This document shows, one piece after another, positions 53,225 to 62,716 of a DNA stretch of 64,000 bases. Below the pieces are notes generated by a model, which saw only the letters and a list, made by a program, of their open reading frames with translations, did no database searches and was not told the origin of the DNA. The position numbers were made by a program, and so were the translations under genes. This DNA is from Flavobacterium xueshanense (GTDB taxonomy: Bacteria; Bacteroidota; Bacteroidia; Flavobacteriales; Flavobacteriaceae), in the NCBI RefSeq assembly GCF_900112975.1, contig NZ_FONQ01000010.1:1-64000 (forward strand). The letters run 5' to 3'. The first letter of the stretch is position 1. Every line of letters begins with the position of its first letter.

Positions 53225-54032
53225 TTACTTTTTTTTGATTTTTTACTACTATTTTTGAAATTAAGATACTCGCTTCATAGATTAACAACATCGGAATCGT
53301 TACAATGATTTGACTTACCACATCAGGAGGTGTTACAATTGCTGCCACAATCAAGATGATAATTACGGCATATTTCCAGTATTTCCTTAAGAAATCCGGA
53401 GTTACTAATCCTAATTTTGTTAGGAAATAGATAATTATTGGTAATTCAAAAAACAATCCGCAAGCAATTACACTTGTTTTTACCAGGCCAATATAGGAAT
53501 CAATGCTAAACTGATTTTTTACAACAGCACTGATGGTGAATGTAGCGAAAAAGTTAACAGACATAGGTACAATTACATAATAGCCAAACAATACGCCCAT
53601 AAAGAACAGTAATGATGACGAAAAGATAAAAAGTTTTGCATGTTTTTTTTCCGTTTCGTACAAAGCAGGACTGATGAATTTCCAAACTTCCCACAGTATG
53701 AATGGGAATCCAAGAATAAATCCGGCGGTTATACAAGTCCAAATCAAAACATTAATCTGGCCTTCCATATTCGTGTTTTGGATAATAAAAGGCATTTCGG
53801 TTACACAAATGCTTTCGGCAAAGCCCAATTGATTAGATAAATCACAAAAGAAGCGATAGGTGATGAAATTAGCATTTGTCGGACCAAAAATAATCACGTC
53901 AAAAATATAATCACTTACGAAAAAAGTGATGGTGGCCAAGATTAATATTGCCATCGTGCTTCGAACCAATAACCATCTTAATTCTTCAAGATGATCTAAA
54001 AACGACATTTCGTTTAAGTTTTTTTTTGTCAT
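53217..54032 (-). CDS. tatC: twin-arginine translocase subunit TatC
   Basis: This 271-residue inner-membrane protein has six TM helices. MSFLDHLEELRWLLVRS near residue 9 is the TatC N-terminal signature. FPFILWEVWKFISPALYETEKKHA is the second family block and FGYYVIVPMSVNFFATF the third. VTPPDVVSQIIVTIPMLLIYE is the C-terminal block. TatC recognises folded exported proteins with RR signal peptides. It starts at the base where the KdsD-like gene stops. Confidence 0.95.
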   Translation of the reverse strand: MTKKNLNEMSFLDHLEELRWLLVRSTMAILILATITFFVSDYIFDVIIFGPTNANFITYRFFCDLSNQLGFAESICVTEMPFIIQNTNMEGQINVLIWTCITAGFILGFPFILWEVWKFISPALYETEKKHAKLFIFSSSLLFFMGVLFGYYVIVPMSVNFFATFTISAVVKNQFSIDSYIGLVKTSVIACGLFFELPIIIYFLTKLGLVTPDFLRKYWKYAVIIILIVAAIVTPPDVVSQIIVTIPMLLIYEASILISKIVVKNQKKVNG

Positions 54033-54997
54033 TATATTATTCCTTCTTTTAAAATATCATGTAAATGCAATACGCCTTTGTATTCGCTGTCGTCTACAAC
54101 AACTAATTGTGTGATGGAAAAATCTTCCATTATGTTCAATGCTTCCACAACCATAGCGCTGGAAGTCGTCATTTTTGGGTTTTTTGTCATAATGTCCTTT
54201 GCGGTCAAATCGGCAAAAGTGTCTTTATCGCTCAACATTCTTCGAATGTCACCATCAGTAATAATTCCAATCACTTGGTCATTTTCAACTACTGCAGTTA
54301 CACCAAGACGTTTTTCGGAAATTTCAAAAATAACTTGCTTGATGGATGCATCTGGAGTAACCATAGGTTTTAGGCTGTGTTCCAACATGTCTTTGACACG
54401 CAACAATAATTTTTTCCCCAATGCGCCTCCGGGGTGGTAAACAGCAAAATCTTCGGGTTTGAAATCGCGCATTTCCATCAGGCAAACGGCAAGAGCATCA
54501 CCCATTACTAGTTGTGCGGTGGTGCTGTTTGTTGGAGCCAAATTATTAGGACAAGCTTCAGCATCGACTGCGGTGTTGAGAACAAAATCAGAGCCTTTTG
54601 CCAAAAAGGAGCTCATGTTTCCGGTTATTGCAATCAAAGTGTTTCCAAAACGTTTTAAGAGCGGGACTAGGACTTTTATTTCCGGACTGTTGCCACTTTT
54701 TGAAATGCAAATAATCACATCCTCGTTTTGAATCATGCCTAAATCACCGTGAATGGCTTCAGAGGCATGTAAAAAAAGCGAAGGCGTTCCGGTAGAATTA
54801 AAAGAAGCTACCATTTTTTGAGCGATAATAGCACTTTTTCCTATCCCGGTTACGACTAATCTTCCGGTAGAATTATAAATTTTTTGTGTCGCTTCAATAA
54901 AGTTTTCATCCAGAAAATCAATGAGTTTAGCTATCGATTGACTTTCCGATAAGATGGTTTTTTTGGCACTGGCCAATATATTTTCTTTAGTGATCAA
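54032..54997 (-). CDS. kdsD: arabinose-5-phosphate isomerase (SIS + two CBS domains, KdsD/KpsF)
   Basis: I place the start at the TTG at 54997 (LITKENILASAKK), giving 321 residues, the normal KdsD length. A longer frame to 55168 would add an implausible N-terminus that overlaps recQ. The SIS domain has VVTGIGKSAIIAQKMVASF, TPSLFLHASEAIHGDLGMI, SKSGNSPEIKVLVPLLK and APTNSTTAQLVMGDAL. CBS 1 follows VKDMLEHSLKPMV and CBS 2 follows AKDIMTKNPKMT. It isomerises ribulose-5-P to arabinose-5-P, the first step of Kdo synthesis for LPS. Confidence 0.93.
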   Translation of the reverse strand: MITKENILASAKKTILSESQSIAKLIDFLDENFIEATQKIYNSTGRLVVTGIGKSAIIAQKMVASFNSTGTPSLFLHASEAIHGDLGMIQNEDVIICISKSGNSPEIKVLVPLLKRFGNTLIAITGNMSSFLAKGSDFVLNTAVDAEACPNNLAPTNSTTAQLVMGDALAVCLMEMRDFKPEDFAVYHPGGALGKKLLLRVKDMLEHSLKPMVTPDASIKQVIFEISEKRLGVTAVVENDQVIGIITDGDIRRMLSDKDTFADLTAKDIMTKNPKMTTSSAMVVEALNIMEDFSITQLVVVDDSEYKGVLHLHDILKEGII

Positions 54998-55051
54998 AAC
55001 AGAATGATTAAAATTTGTATGTGTAAAAGAAATTTGTACCTTTAGGTGTTG

Positions 55052-55059
55052 CAAATTTA
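55052..55059 (-). promoter_or_regulatory. -7 box of kdsD
   Basis: The complement reads TAAATTTG, matching TAnnTTTG, 55 bases upstream of the TTG start. The position supports the shorter kdsD start. It lies within the shared kdsD/recQ region. Confidence 0.5.
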
Positions 55060-55082
55060 TACAAAATACCACATAATAAAGA

Positions 55083-57278
55083 ATGAATCCAAACGAAATT
55101 GACATACACAAAGAATTAAAGAAATATTTTGGCTTTAGCCAATTCAAAGGGTTACAGGAACAAGTCATAAAATGTGTCCTAAATCAAGAAAATACATTTG
55201 TGATCATGCCCACAGGCGGAGGGAAATCACTTTGTTATCAGCTGCCTGCTCTAATTCAGGAAGGAACCGCCATCGTAGTTTCGCCCCTTATTGCTTTAAT
55301 GAAAAATCAGGTGGATGCCATCAGAAGTTTGTCTTCTGAAAATGGTGTGGCTCATGTTTTAAATTCCTCATTGACTAAAACTGAAATTGCCCAAGTAAAA
55401 AAAGACATTACTTCCGGACTCACCAAGTTGCTTTATGTAGCGCCTGAGTCTTTGACCAAAGAGGAGTATGTAAATTTTCTGAAAAACGTTACCATATCTT
55501 TTGTGGCTATTGATGAAGCTCATTGTATTTCAGAATGGGGACATGATTTCAGACCTGAATACAGAAACTTAAAGCACATCATCAAGCAATTGGGCGATGT
55601 ACCTATTATCGGTTTGACTGCTACGGCGACACCAAAAGTACAGGAAGATATTCTGAAGAACCTAGATATGACCGATGCTAAAACTTTTAAAGCATCATTC
55701 AACAGACCCAATTTATATTACGAAGTACGTACTAAAACGAAGAACATAGAATCGGATATTATTCGGTTTATAAAACAACATAAAGGAAAATCAGGCATAA
55801 TTTATTGCTTGAGCCGTAAAAAAGTGGAGGCTATTGCCGAAGTTTTGCAAGTAAACGGAATAAGTGCAGTGCCGTATCATGCGGGATTGGACGCTAAAAC
55901 CCGTGCCAGACATCAGGACATGTTCCTAATGGAAGATGTAGATGTAGTGGTGGCAACGATCGCCTTTGGGATGGGAATTGACAAGCCGGATGTACGTTTT
56001 GTAATTCATCATGATATTCCTAAATCACTGGAAAGTTACTATCAGGAAACGGGTCGTGCCGGTCGTGATGGCGGCGAAGGACACTGTTTAGCTTATTACT
56101 CTTATAAAGATGTCGAAAAATTAGAAAAATTCATGTCGGGAAAACCCGTTGCCGAGCAGGAAATTGGATTTGCTTTGTTGCAGGAAGTAGTGGCTTATGC
56201 CGAGACTTCGATGTCCAGAAGAAAATTTCTATTGCATTATTTTGGAGAAGAATTTGACGATGTTACCGGCGAAGGAGCTGATATGGACGATAACGTCAGA
56301 AATCCGAAAACAAAAATTGAGGCTAAAGATCAAGTAGTGCAATTGTTGCAAGTAGTACGAGATACCAAACATTTATACAAATCAAAAGAGGTTGTTTTTA
56401 CATTAATTGGTCGTGTCAATGCGGTTATCAAAGCACATCGAACGGATACGCAGTCTTTCTTTGGATGTGGATCAGCTCATGATGAAAAATACTGGATGGC
56501 TTTATTGCGACAAGTGCTGGTGGCGGGATATTTATCGAAAGATATTGAGACGTATGGCATCGTAAAAATTACCGATAAAGGATTAGATTTTATAAAGAAA
56601 CCTGAATCTTTTATGATGTCAGAGGATCATGAATACAACGAAGCGGTAGATGAAGCTATTGTAACTGCTTCTAAATCTACAGGAGTTGCAGACGAAGTGC
56701 TGATGGACATGCTGCGGGATTTACGTAAAAAAGTAGCCAAAAAAGTGGGCGTTCCTCCGTTTGTGGTTTTTCAAGATCCATCGCTGGAAGATATGGCTTT
56801 GAAATATCCTGTTTCTCAACAAGAATTAATCAATATTCATGGGGTTGGTGAAGGAAAAGCTAAAAAATACGGCAAGGAATTTTTAGAATTAATCAGCCGC
56901 TATGTTGCCGAAAATGACATCATTCGTCCGGATGATTTGGTGGTAAAATCTACCGGTGTCAATTCAGTGAATAAACTTTATATTATTCAAAATATTGACA
57001 GAAAATTATCGCTCGATGACATTGCTTCCGCCAAAGGGATTAACATGGATGCTCTAATTAAAGAAATGGAACAGATTGTTTATTCCGGAACCAAACTGAA
57101 TATCAAATATTGGATTGATGATATGCTTGACGATGATCAGCAAGAAGAAATCCATGATTATTTTATGGAATCTGAATCCGATAATATAGAAAATGCACTC
57201 AAGGAATTTGAAGGGGATTATGATATTGATGAATTGCGTTTGATGCGTATCAAATTTATCAGCGAAGTGGCAAATTAA
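55083..57278 (+). CDS. recQ: ATP-dependent DNA helicase RecQ
   Basis: This 731-residue superfamily-2 helicase has Walker A MPTGGGKSLCYQLP at about 42-55 and the DEAH box AIDEAHCISEWGHDFRPEY. GLTATATPKVQEDI is motif III, and GRAGRDGGEGHCLAYYS (motif VI, arginine finger) is present. RecQ-type zinc/winged-helix and HRDC regions follow (LELISRYVAENDI near 610). The C-terminal extension of about 90 residues, ending LRLMRIKFISEVAN, is typical of Bacteroidota. It unwinds recombination intermediates. Divergent from kdsD. Confidence 0.95.
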   Translation: MNPNEIDIHKELKKYFGFSQFKGLQEQVIKCVLNQENTFVIMPTGGGKSLCYQLPALIQEGTAIVVSPLIALMKNQVDAIRSLSSENGVAHVLNSSLTKTEIAQVKKDITSGLTKLLYVAPESLTKEEYVNFLKNVTISFVAIDEAHCISEWGHDFRPEYRNLKHIIKQLGDVPIIGLTATATPKVQEDILKNLDMTDAKTFKASFNRPNLYYEVRTKTKNIESDIIRFIKQHKGKSGIIYCLSRKKVEAIAEVLQVNGISAVPYHAGLDAKTRARHQDMFLMEDVDVVVATIAFGMGIDKPDVRFVIHHDIPKSLESYYQETGRAGRDGGEGHCLAYYSYKDVEKLEKFMSGKPVAEQEIGFALLQEVVAYAETSMSRRKFLLHYFGEEFDDVTGEGADMDDNVRNPKTKIEAKDQVVQLLQVVRDTKHLYKSKEVVFTLIGRVNAVIKAHRTDTQSFFGCGSAHDEKYWMALLRQVLVAGYLSKDIETYGIVKITDKGLDFIKKPESFMMSEDHEYNEAVDEAIVTASKSTGVADEVLMDMLRDLRKKVAKKVGVPPFVVFQDPSLEDMALKYPVSQQELINIHGVGEGKAKKYGKEFLELISRYVAENDIIRPDDLVVKSTGVNSVNKLYIIQNIDRKLSLDDIASAKGINMDALIKEMEQIVYSGTKLNIKYWIDDMLDDDQQEEIHDYFMESESDNIENALKEFEGDYDIDELRLMRIKFISEVAN

Positions 57279-57284
57279 AGTTTT

Positions 57285-57338
57285 CAGTTTTCATTCGCAG
57301 TTTTTAGGTTTCGTACTGTCAGCTGCGAATGAAAACTG
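57285..57338. terminator. bidirectional hairpin between recQ and the convergent gene
   Basis: The perfect 16-base arms CAGTTTTCATTCGCAG (57285-57300) and CTGCGAATGAAAACTG (57323-57338) surround a 22-base loop. They lie between two convergent genes, so a shared terminator is likely. GTTTTCA repeats twice at its left edge, like the heptamer families elsewhere. Confidence 0.6.
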
Positions 57339-57344
57339 TGAACT

Positions 57345-57581
57345 CTATTCAAACAATTCTCCTCGATGCGGTTTCAAAACATCTCGAACCTGAATCATGT
57401 TTTCATCCGTTACTACCATAAAAGCAATGGCTTGCATCTCGTTTTGAATCTCGAATCCTGTGATATTTAGCGGTAATTTTTCAATAGCGATGTATTCTTT
57501 TAAATGAATTTCGTGGTGTTCCGCTGTTTTTGCGGAAGCCGGACCGCGAAAATCCCAAATCAGTTTTATTTTTCTAGACAT
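57345..57581 (-). CDS. small conserved protein of unknown function
   Basis: I do not recognise this 78-residue protein. It has no signal peptide or TM helix. It starts MSRKIKLIWDFRGPASAKTA and is rich in Glu, His and Ile. An intact start and hairpin-terminated 3' end suggest a real gene. It is probably a Flavobacteria-conserved cytosolic protein. Confidence 0.65.
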   Translation of the reverse strand: MSRKIKLIWDFRGPASAKTAEHHEIHLKEYIAIEKLPLNITGFEIQNEMQAIAFMVVTDENMIQVRDVLKPHRGELFE

Positions 57582-57724
57582 TTTTTTCTAAGATTAATTG
57601 GTTAACGTTTTAATTGTTTACCTGTTTTAGAGTGCAAATTTACAAAGTCTAATTCGAAAATTGGTCAAAGTAAAAAATTGAAAACGGATTCTGTCTTCAT
57701 TTAGAAGAAGTCACTTCAAAATAC

Positions 57725-57732
57725 TACTTTTG
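57725..57732 (+). promoter_or_regulatory. -7 box upstream of FAD oxidoreductase gene
   Basis: TACTTTTG matches TAnnTTTG and lies 62 bases before the ATG at 57795. No matching -33 box is nearby. Confidence 0.4.
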
Positions 57733-57794
57733 TACTAAGATTGTTAGACAGTTTGCGAAAGTCTAATAATCTAAAAATCGAATAAACTAAAAAA

Positions 57795-59357
57795 ATGCCT
57801 CAAGAACTCTTATTACAAGTCTCTCCAGAAATTGCATCAAATGATTTGTTGTTGAAAAATCATTTATCGAAACAAATTAAGGTTTCTGTAAATGAAATTC
57901 AACATGTTTCCATATTAAAAAGATCTATTGATGCCCGTCAAAAAGCTATAAAAATCAATCTTAAAGTTGTAATTTATTTAAAAGGAGAACCTTTTCAAGA
58001 TCAAAAAATTCAACTCCCGGATTATGGTAATGTGGCTGGAGCTCAAGAAGTAATTGTTGTTGGTGCCGGACCTGCCGGACTTTTTGCTGCTTTGCAATTG
58101 ATAGAATTGGGTTTGAAGCCCATAGTTATCGAGCGTGGAAAAGATGTTCGAGGCAGACGTCGAGATTTAAAAGCCATTAATGTGGATCATCTTGTAAATG
58201 AAGATTCTAATTATTGTTTTGGCGAAGGCGGAGCTGGAACCTATTCTGATGGAAAGTTGTACACCCGTTCTAAAAAAAGAGGCGATGTAACGCGAGTTTT
58301 GGAATTGTTTGTCGCTTTTGGAGCCTCCGAGGATATTCTGATTGAAGCACATCCGCATATTGGAACGAATAAATTGCCGCAAATTATTCAGGACATTCGA
58401 GAAAAAATTATCGAATGTGGCGGACAGGTTTTGTTCGAAACCCGACTAACGGATATTTTAATAAAAAATAATGAAGTTCAAGGTATTGTTACTCAAAAAG
58501 GAGATACGATTCTTGCCAATAAACTCATTTTGGCCACCGGACATTCGGCGCGTGATATTTTTGAATTATTGGACCTAAAAAAGATTTTTATCGAGGCGAA
58601 ACCTTTTGCCGTGGGCGTACGGGCGGAGCATCCACAATCTTTGATAGATAGTATTCAATACAGCTGTGATTATCGTGGGGAATTTTTACCTCCGGCACCG
58701 TATTCTATTGTGAAACAAGTTGGAGGAAGAGGAATGTATTCGTTTTGTATGTGTCCCGGAGGCGTGATTGCACCTTGTGCCACTAGTCCTGGTGAAGTGG
58801 TAACGAATGGTTGGTCACCATCCAAAAGAGATCAGGCTACCGCTAATTCCGGAATTGTAATTGAATTACAACTGGAAGATTTTAAACCTTTTGCGAAATT
58901 TGGTGCTTTGGCCGGAATGGAATTCCAAAAAAGTATCGAGCAGCGCTCTTGGCATTTGGCAGGCGAAACCCAAAAAGTTCCTGCGCAACGTATGATTGAT
59001 TTTACACAGAACCGAGTCTCCTCGGATATTCCTAAAACGTCTTATGTTCCCGGAACGACTTCAGTAGAAATGGGACAGGTTTTTCCCGGATTTTTAACGC
59101 AAATATTGCGAGAAGGATTTACCGAATTTGGAAAGTCTATGCGTGGTTATTTGACAAACGAAGCCATACTTCATGCTCCGGAATCCAGAACGTCATCGCC
59201 AGTGCGAATCCCGAGAGATCCGATGACGTACGAACACGTTCAAATAAAAGGCTTGTATCCGTGCGGAGAAGGTGCGGGTTATGCCGGCGGAATTATATCT
59301 GCCGCTATTGACGGCGAAAAATGTGCTTTGATGATTGGTGCGATTTTGAATAAATAG
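57795..59357 (+). CDS. NAD(P)/FAD-dependent oxidoreductase
   Basis: This 520-residue flavoprotein has a unique N-terminal segment of about 85 residues. The FAD site VIVVGAGPAGLFAALQL follows at about 88-104, with VIERGKDVRGRRRD. FGEGGAGTYSDGKLYTR is the family hallmark (uncharacterised FAD-dependent YdiU/HI0933-unrelated group). VGVRAEHPQ, CMCPGGVIAPCA and GEGAGYAGGIISAAIDG are later blocks. Substrate unknown. It is monocistronic with its own -7 box. Confidence 0.85.
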   Translation: MPQELLLQVSPEIASNDLLLKNHLSKQIKVSVNEIQHVSILKRSIDARQKAIKINLKVVIYLKGEPFQDQKIQLPDYGNVAGAQEVIVVGAGPAGLFAALQLIELGLKPIVIERGKDVRGRRRDLKAINVDHLVNEDSNYCFGEGGAGTYSDGKLYTRSKKRGDVTRVLELFVAFGASEDILIEAHPHIGTNKLPQIIQDIREKIIECGGQVLFETRLTDILIKNNEVQGIVTQKGDTILANKLILATGHSARDIFELLDLKKIFIEAKPFAVGVRAEHPQSLIDSIQYSCDYRGEFLPPAPYSIVKQVGGRGMYSFCMCPGGVIAPCATSPGEVVTNGWSPSKRDQATANSGIVIELQLEDFKPFAKFGALAGMEFQKSIEQRSWHLAGETQKVPAQRMIDFTQNRVSSDIPKTSYVPGTTSVEMGQVFPGFLTQILREGFTEFGKSMRGYLTNEAILHAPESRTSSPVRIPRDPMTYEHVQIKGLYPCGEGAGYAGGIISAAIDGEKCALMIGAILNK

Positions 59358-59584
59358 AAATCAAAAAGAATAATCGATTGTGTGCCTTTGGATAATTTTA
59401 ATAAAAAATTGAAATTATCCAAGCATGTTTTACTGCGTATCATAAAATTTAACATTCTATTTACTTTGTGATTTTTATGCTAACCAAATTTTTATTGTTA
59501 ATACTTCTTATTTAAAAATGATATAATTAAGCTTTTTTTTGTGAAAAAAAGAATAGTATTGTTATCAAGCTTCCTAATTTTGTA

Positions 59585-59614
59585 TTGGTACTGAATTTTT
59601 TTCTCCTATATTTG
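59585..59614 (+). promoter_or_regulatory. canonical promoter for the small membrane-protein pair
   Basis: TTG at 59585-59587, then exactly 19 bases, then TATATTTG at 59607-59614. This matches TTG-N19-TAnnTTTG and lies 24 bases before the first small gene's ATG. It is one of the two best-matching promoters in the window and supports the genes being real. Confidence 0.7.
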
Positions 59615-59638
59615 TGAGGAAACGATAAAAATAAAAAA

Positions 59639-59818
59639 ATGTTTGAAAAATTTAAAAAATCTGAAATTTTAATTTTGGTATTGGTTATCGCGTTGATTTT
59701 TACTTCTGAATATTTTTATATTGTATTAAAAGATCCACAGCGCGCTATTTTTATTGGATTGTGGCCTCCAACAATCCTAGGTCTATTGATATTTTTAAAT
59801 TTAAAACTTAAAAAATAA
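59639..59818 (+). CDS. small membrane protein (59 aa)
   Basis: This 59-residue protein starts MFEKFKKSEILILVLVIAL. It has two hydrophobic stretches (residues about 10-29 and 37-53) and a basic tail (NLKLKK). It is likely a two-TM inner-membrane protein with both ends in the cytoplasm. A canonical promoter lies just upstream and a second small gene starts one base after its stop. Function unknown. Confidence 0.65.
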   Translation: MFEKFKKSEILILVLVIALIFTSEYFYIVLKDPQRAIFIGLWPPTILGLLIFLNLKLKK

Positions 59819-59819
59819 T

Positions 59820-59996
59820 ATGGAAAATTTAGAATTAATTATCCTGACAATAGTGGTGATTTTATGCTTCGTGGCGTTCTTTATTTCTACTTTTAACGAA
59901 TTTGAAAAAGTCGAAAAAAAAAATTTAACGAGCGAAAATAGTAGGGGTATATTATCCAGATTCTTAGCATACCTAGAAAGTTTAGTAGCGGATTAG
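59820..59996 (+). CDS. small single-TM protein (58 aa)
   Basis: This 58-residue protein starts MENLELIILTIVVILCFVAF, one TM helix at about 5-24, followed by a charged cytosolic tail (NEFEKVEKKNLTSENSRG). It begins one base after the previous small gene's stop, so the two form an operon. I do not recognise either. Their pairing and promoter argue for a real two-gene unit. Confidence 0.62.
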   Translation: MENLELIILTIVVILCFVAFFISTFNEFEKVEKKNLTSENSRGILSRFLAYLESLVAD

Positions 59997-60188
59997 TTAT
60001 TTGTAGCAGCATTGTTGTTGTGCCATTCATAATCTCATTCTGCGATCGTCAGTCAATTTTGAAGGATAAATGCATTGCAAGATGCGGTATACCAGTTCGT
60101 TTTAACGCCAACCATGATTTAATTTGCAGCCTATTTTTGGCATATCTTCATGGTAAGCTTATTTTCTTTAGTGTTTTATAATTTTTTT

Positions 60189-60971
60189 TTACACAAGGGT
60201 CTGATAGGGTAAAGTCGCATTTATTTTAAGGAATAGTAATGCTCTTTTAGAAGTCATTGTAACTTTAATGATTCTGAGTTGGTTTCTTTCTTTAGAATCC
60301 TTGTTGAAGGTAGAAATTATTTTTTTTAAATGTAGAATCACAACATTGTAATCGTGCCATTTCCCTAGTAAATCCGACAGCTTATCCTGATCGAGAACTA
60401 ATTTGTTTTGATCAGGATTCATGATTTTCTCATTATACTGGTATACTTTTAATCGTTTTCGAAAATCGTGGATTTGTTTCTTTTTGAAATCATTCTTACG
60501 GATTAATTTTTTCAACTCCTTTCTCGTTTTATTTCTGTAACGATTTACCTTTTTTTTACTTGCTTTAGTAAACAAACAAATAATTTTACGATATTTCCCC
60601 TTCAACTTTTTGATTAAACGCTTATTTGCTGTCGCAAAGAAGTTTTTTATTTTTTTGGTTTCTAGCTTTTTTAATTGATTGGGGTATTTTTTAAGCAAAT
60701 GAAAATTCGGCTGTTCCTCAAGAATGGTTTGTTCCAATTGAAGTTCCCTAATTTCTCCAGCTTTTTTAAAAATAATTCTGAAAGGTGTAAAAGTTTTTTG
60801 GAGCTTAAATTTCTTGGAACAAAAGGCAATTAATTCAAATAATGCCTTTAGTCTCTTGATTTCCACCCGTAGTTCATGAAAAGTTTCGACAGTATAACAG
60901 TCGGGAGCTTTCTCCAGGATGAGGTTTAAGGCTTTTTTTCGTTTTTTAAAATATGTTTCCAATGCTTTCAT
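60189..60971 (-). CDS. CHAD domain-containing protein
   Basis: This 260-residue very Lys/Arg-rich helical protein has FHELRVEIKRLKALFELIAF (residues about 30-49) as the first CHAD helix with its conserved His and basic residues. KQIHDFRKRLKVYQYN is the second conserved His helix and LSDLLGKWHDYNVVILHL the last. CHAD domains bind polyphosphate. Here the domain stands alone without a CYTH partner. Cytosolic. Confidence 0.88.
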   Translation of the reverse strand: MKALETYFKKRKKALNLILEKAPDCYTVETFHELRVEIKRLKALFELIAFCSKKFKLQKTFTPFRIIFKKAGEIRELQLEQTILEEQPNFHLLKKYPNQLKKLETKKIKNFFATANKRLIKKLKGKYRKIICLFTKASKKKVNRYRNKTRKELKKLIRKNDFKKKQIHDFRKRLKVYQYNEKIMNPDQNKLVLDQDKLSDLLGKWHDYNVVILHLKKIISTFNKDSKERNQLRIIKVTMTSKRALLFLKINATLPYQTLV

Positions 60972-61199
60972 TTAACATCCTTATAATTGATCATGTTCCT
61001 ATGTATTTCTTGTACCGAGTTTTTGATATTTTTGATAAAAGAATAATGCGAGATAATAAAGTAAATTTACTAAAAAACGGTGTAAAATATATTTTAAGTT
61101 TCTTTAAATCAGCTATTTATTTTGATATTAATCAAAAATAAAAAAAAATAGAAAATCTCTTTTCGGTTGTTATTTTTTAAAATTTCTGTTTGCAGGGAT

Positions 61200-62507
61200 T
61201 TATTTTTTAGCATTCATTTCCATATAATCTAAAGTTAAATTTGACATTGCCTTCATTCCTAACACAAAACCGCTCTCGTCAATATAGAAATCAGGAGTAT
61301 GGTGAGAGGCAGTTTCAGTTGGATTTTTGCCTTTAGGCATTCCTCCAAGGAAAAAGAAAAGACCAGGAATTTTATCTTGATAATACGAAAAGTCTTCTGC
61401 TCCAGTTGCTGCAGGTGTCAAGACTACATTGTTTTTTCCGGCGACATCTTCCAGTGTTGGTACCATTTTTTCGGTCAGTGTTGGGTCGTTGTACGTGATC
61501 AATGTTTGTTTTGTAATGCTTACTTCGGCAATGGCTCCCGCACTTTCTGCAATATTGGTGGTTATTTGTTTCACGCGGTTGTGAATCATTTCCTGTACTT
61601 TTTTATCCAATGTACGAATCGTACCGGCCATTTCGAGTTCTTCTGGAATAATATTGCTTCTTACACCAGCGGTCACTTTTCCAACACTTACCACAGCAGC
61701 TGATTCCGTTAGATTTACGTTGCGACTCACAATAGTTTGCAAACCCAAAATTATTTGAGAAGCCGTAACGATAGGATCCACGGATTGCCATGGACTTGCT
61801 CCATGCGCTTGTTTTCCTTTTATTTTTATTTTGAACCAGTCCGATGAAGCCATAGCTCCTTTTGGGCGATAATTGATTTTGCCGACTTCGGTTTGTGCGC
61901 TGATGTGCAAACCAAAAATCACGTCTACTTTTGGGTTTTCAAGGACGCCTTCCTTTACCATTAGTGCGGCTCCGCCTTCTTCTCCTTCTGGCGCTCCTTC
62001 TTCTGCAGGTTGAAATATGAATTTGACAGTACCTTTTAATTCACTTTTGATATTAGCCAGAATTTCAGCAGTTCCCATCAACATTGCTACGTGCGAATCA
62101 TGTCCGCAAGCGTGCATGACACCCACTTCCTGACCGTTGTATTCGCCCATTGCTTTTGAAGCAAAAGGAATATTTACTCTTTCCTTTACCGGTAAGGCAT
62201 CCATGTCGGCCCTAAGAGCGACAACAGGACCGGGTTTTCCTCCTTTTAAAATCCCCACCACACCTGTTTTTGCCACTCCGGTTTGTACCTCGATGCCCAA
62301 AGAACGTAAATGTGCCGCTATTTTTTCAGAAGTTTTAAATTCTCTATTTCCTAATTCCGGGTTTTGGTGAAAGTCTCTTCGCCAAGAAATAACTTTAGAT
62401 TCTAAAGAAGTAGCTTTTTGAGCAACGGTAGCTTTTAGCGCGGTATTTTGCGCTGAGACAAAAATAGAATACGTAAATAAGCCAGTAAAAAGAATAATTT
62501 TTTTCAT
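61200..62507 (-). CDS. exported M20-family amidohydrolase
   Basis: This 435-residue metallopeptidase has a signal peptide (ending IFVSAQ). LRADMDALPVKE, MHACGHDSHVAMLMGTAEIL and FQPAEEGAPEGEEGGA carry the metal ligands and catalytic Glu. HGASPWQSVDPIVTASQ is the dimerisation-domain His motif. The profile fits M20D aminoacylase/carboxypeptidase proteins. The periplasmic location is less usual for this family. It has its own promoter and a downstream-facing terminator lies beyond it. Confidence 0.9.
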   Translation of the reverse strand: MKKIILFTGLFTYSIFVSAQNTALKATVAQKATSLESKVISWRRDFHQNPELGNREFKTSEKIAAHLRSLGIEVQTGVAKTGVVGILKGGKPGPVVALRADMDALPVKERVNIPFASKAMGEYNGQEVGVMHACGHDSHVAMLMGTAEILANIKSELKGTVKFIFQPAEEGAPEGEEGGAALMVKEGVLENPKVDVIFGLHISAQTEVGKINYRPKGAMASSDWFKIKIKGKQAHGASPWQSVDPIVTASQIILGLQTIVSRNVNLTESAAVVSVGKVTAGVRSNIIPEELEMAGTIRTLDKKVQEMIHNRVKQITTNIAESAGAIAEVSITKQTLITYNDPTLTEKMVPTLEDVAGKNNVVLTPAATGAEDFSYYQDKIPGLFFFLGGMPKGKNPTETASHHTPDFYIDESGFVLGMKAMSNLTLDYMEMNAKK

Positions 62508-62595
62508 TAGTTGTGGTATAAATTTTGGTTCATTATTAGCGTTTATTTCAATTGAAATGCGGTCTGTTTCGATATTAAATACGCTCAGTTGAAAA

Positions 62596-62603
62596 CAAAT
62601 ATA
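62596..62603 (-). promoter_or_regulatory. -7 box of the M20 gene
   Basis: The complement reads TATATTTG, matching TAnnTTTG, about 89 bases upstream of the start. No clear -33 TTG is seen. Confidence 0.4.
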
Positions 62604-62670
62604 GCAAAATTATTTTGCCTTGCAGTAATTTTAAATACTGGCATAAAGTATCTTTCTTTGAGTAGAATAT

Positions 62671-62704
62671 AAAAAAAACCGCCTTGTTTGTGACAACAAG
62701 GCGG
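62671..62704 (-). terminator. rho-independent terminator of the msrB-msrA operon
   Basis: The 10-base GC-rich arms CCGCCTTGTT (62679-62688) and AACAAGGCGG (62695-62704) enclose a 6-base loop. On the minus strand a run of eight T follows directly. The hairpin lies 13 bases past the msrA stop. Confidence 0.88.
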
Positions 62705-62716
62705 CAGCTTATTAAT

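Noticed and set aside
54998..55168. Extended N-terminus of the arabinose-5-phosphate isomerase
   Set aside because: The extension overlaps recQ and the promoter region, has no family similarity, and would make the protein 57 residues too long.
61299..61703. Plus-strand 134-aa reading frame
   Set aside because: It lies entirely opposite the M20 gene, with low-complexity aromatic composition; a shadow frame.
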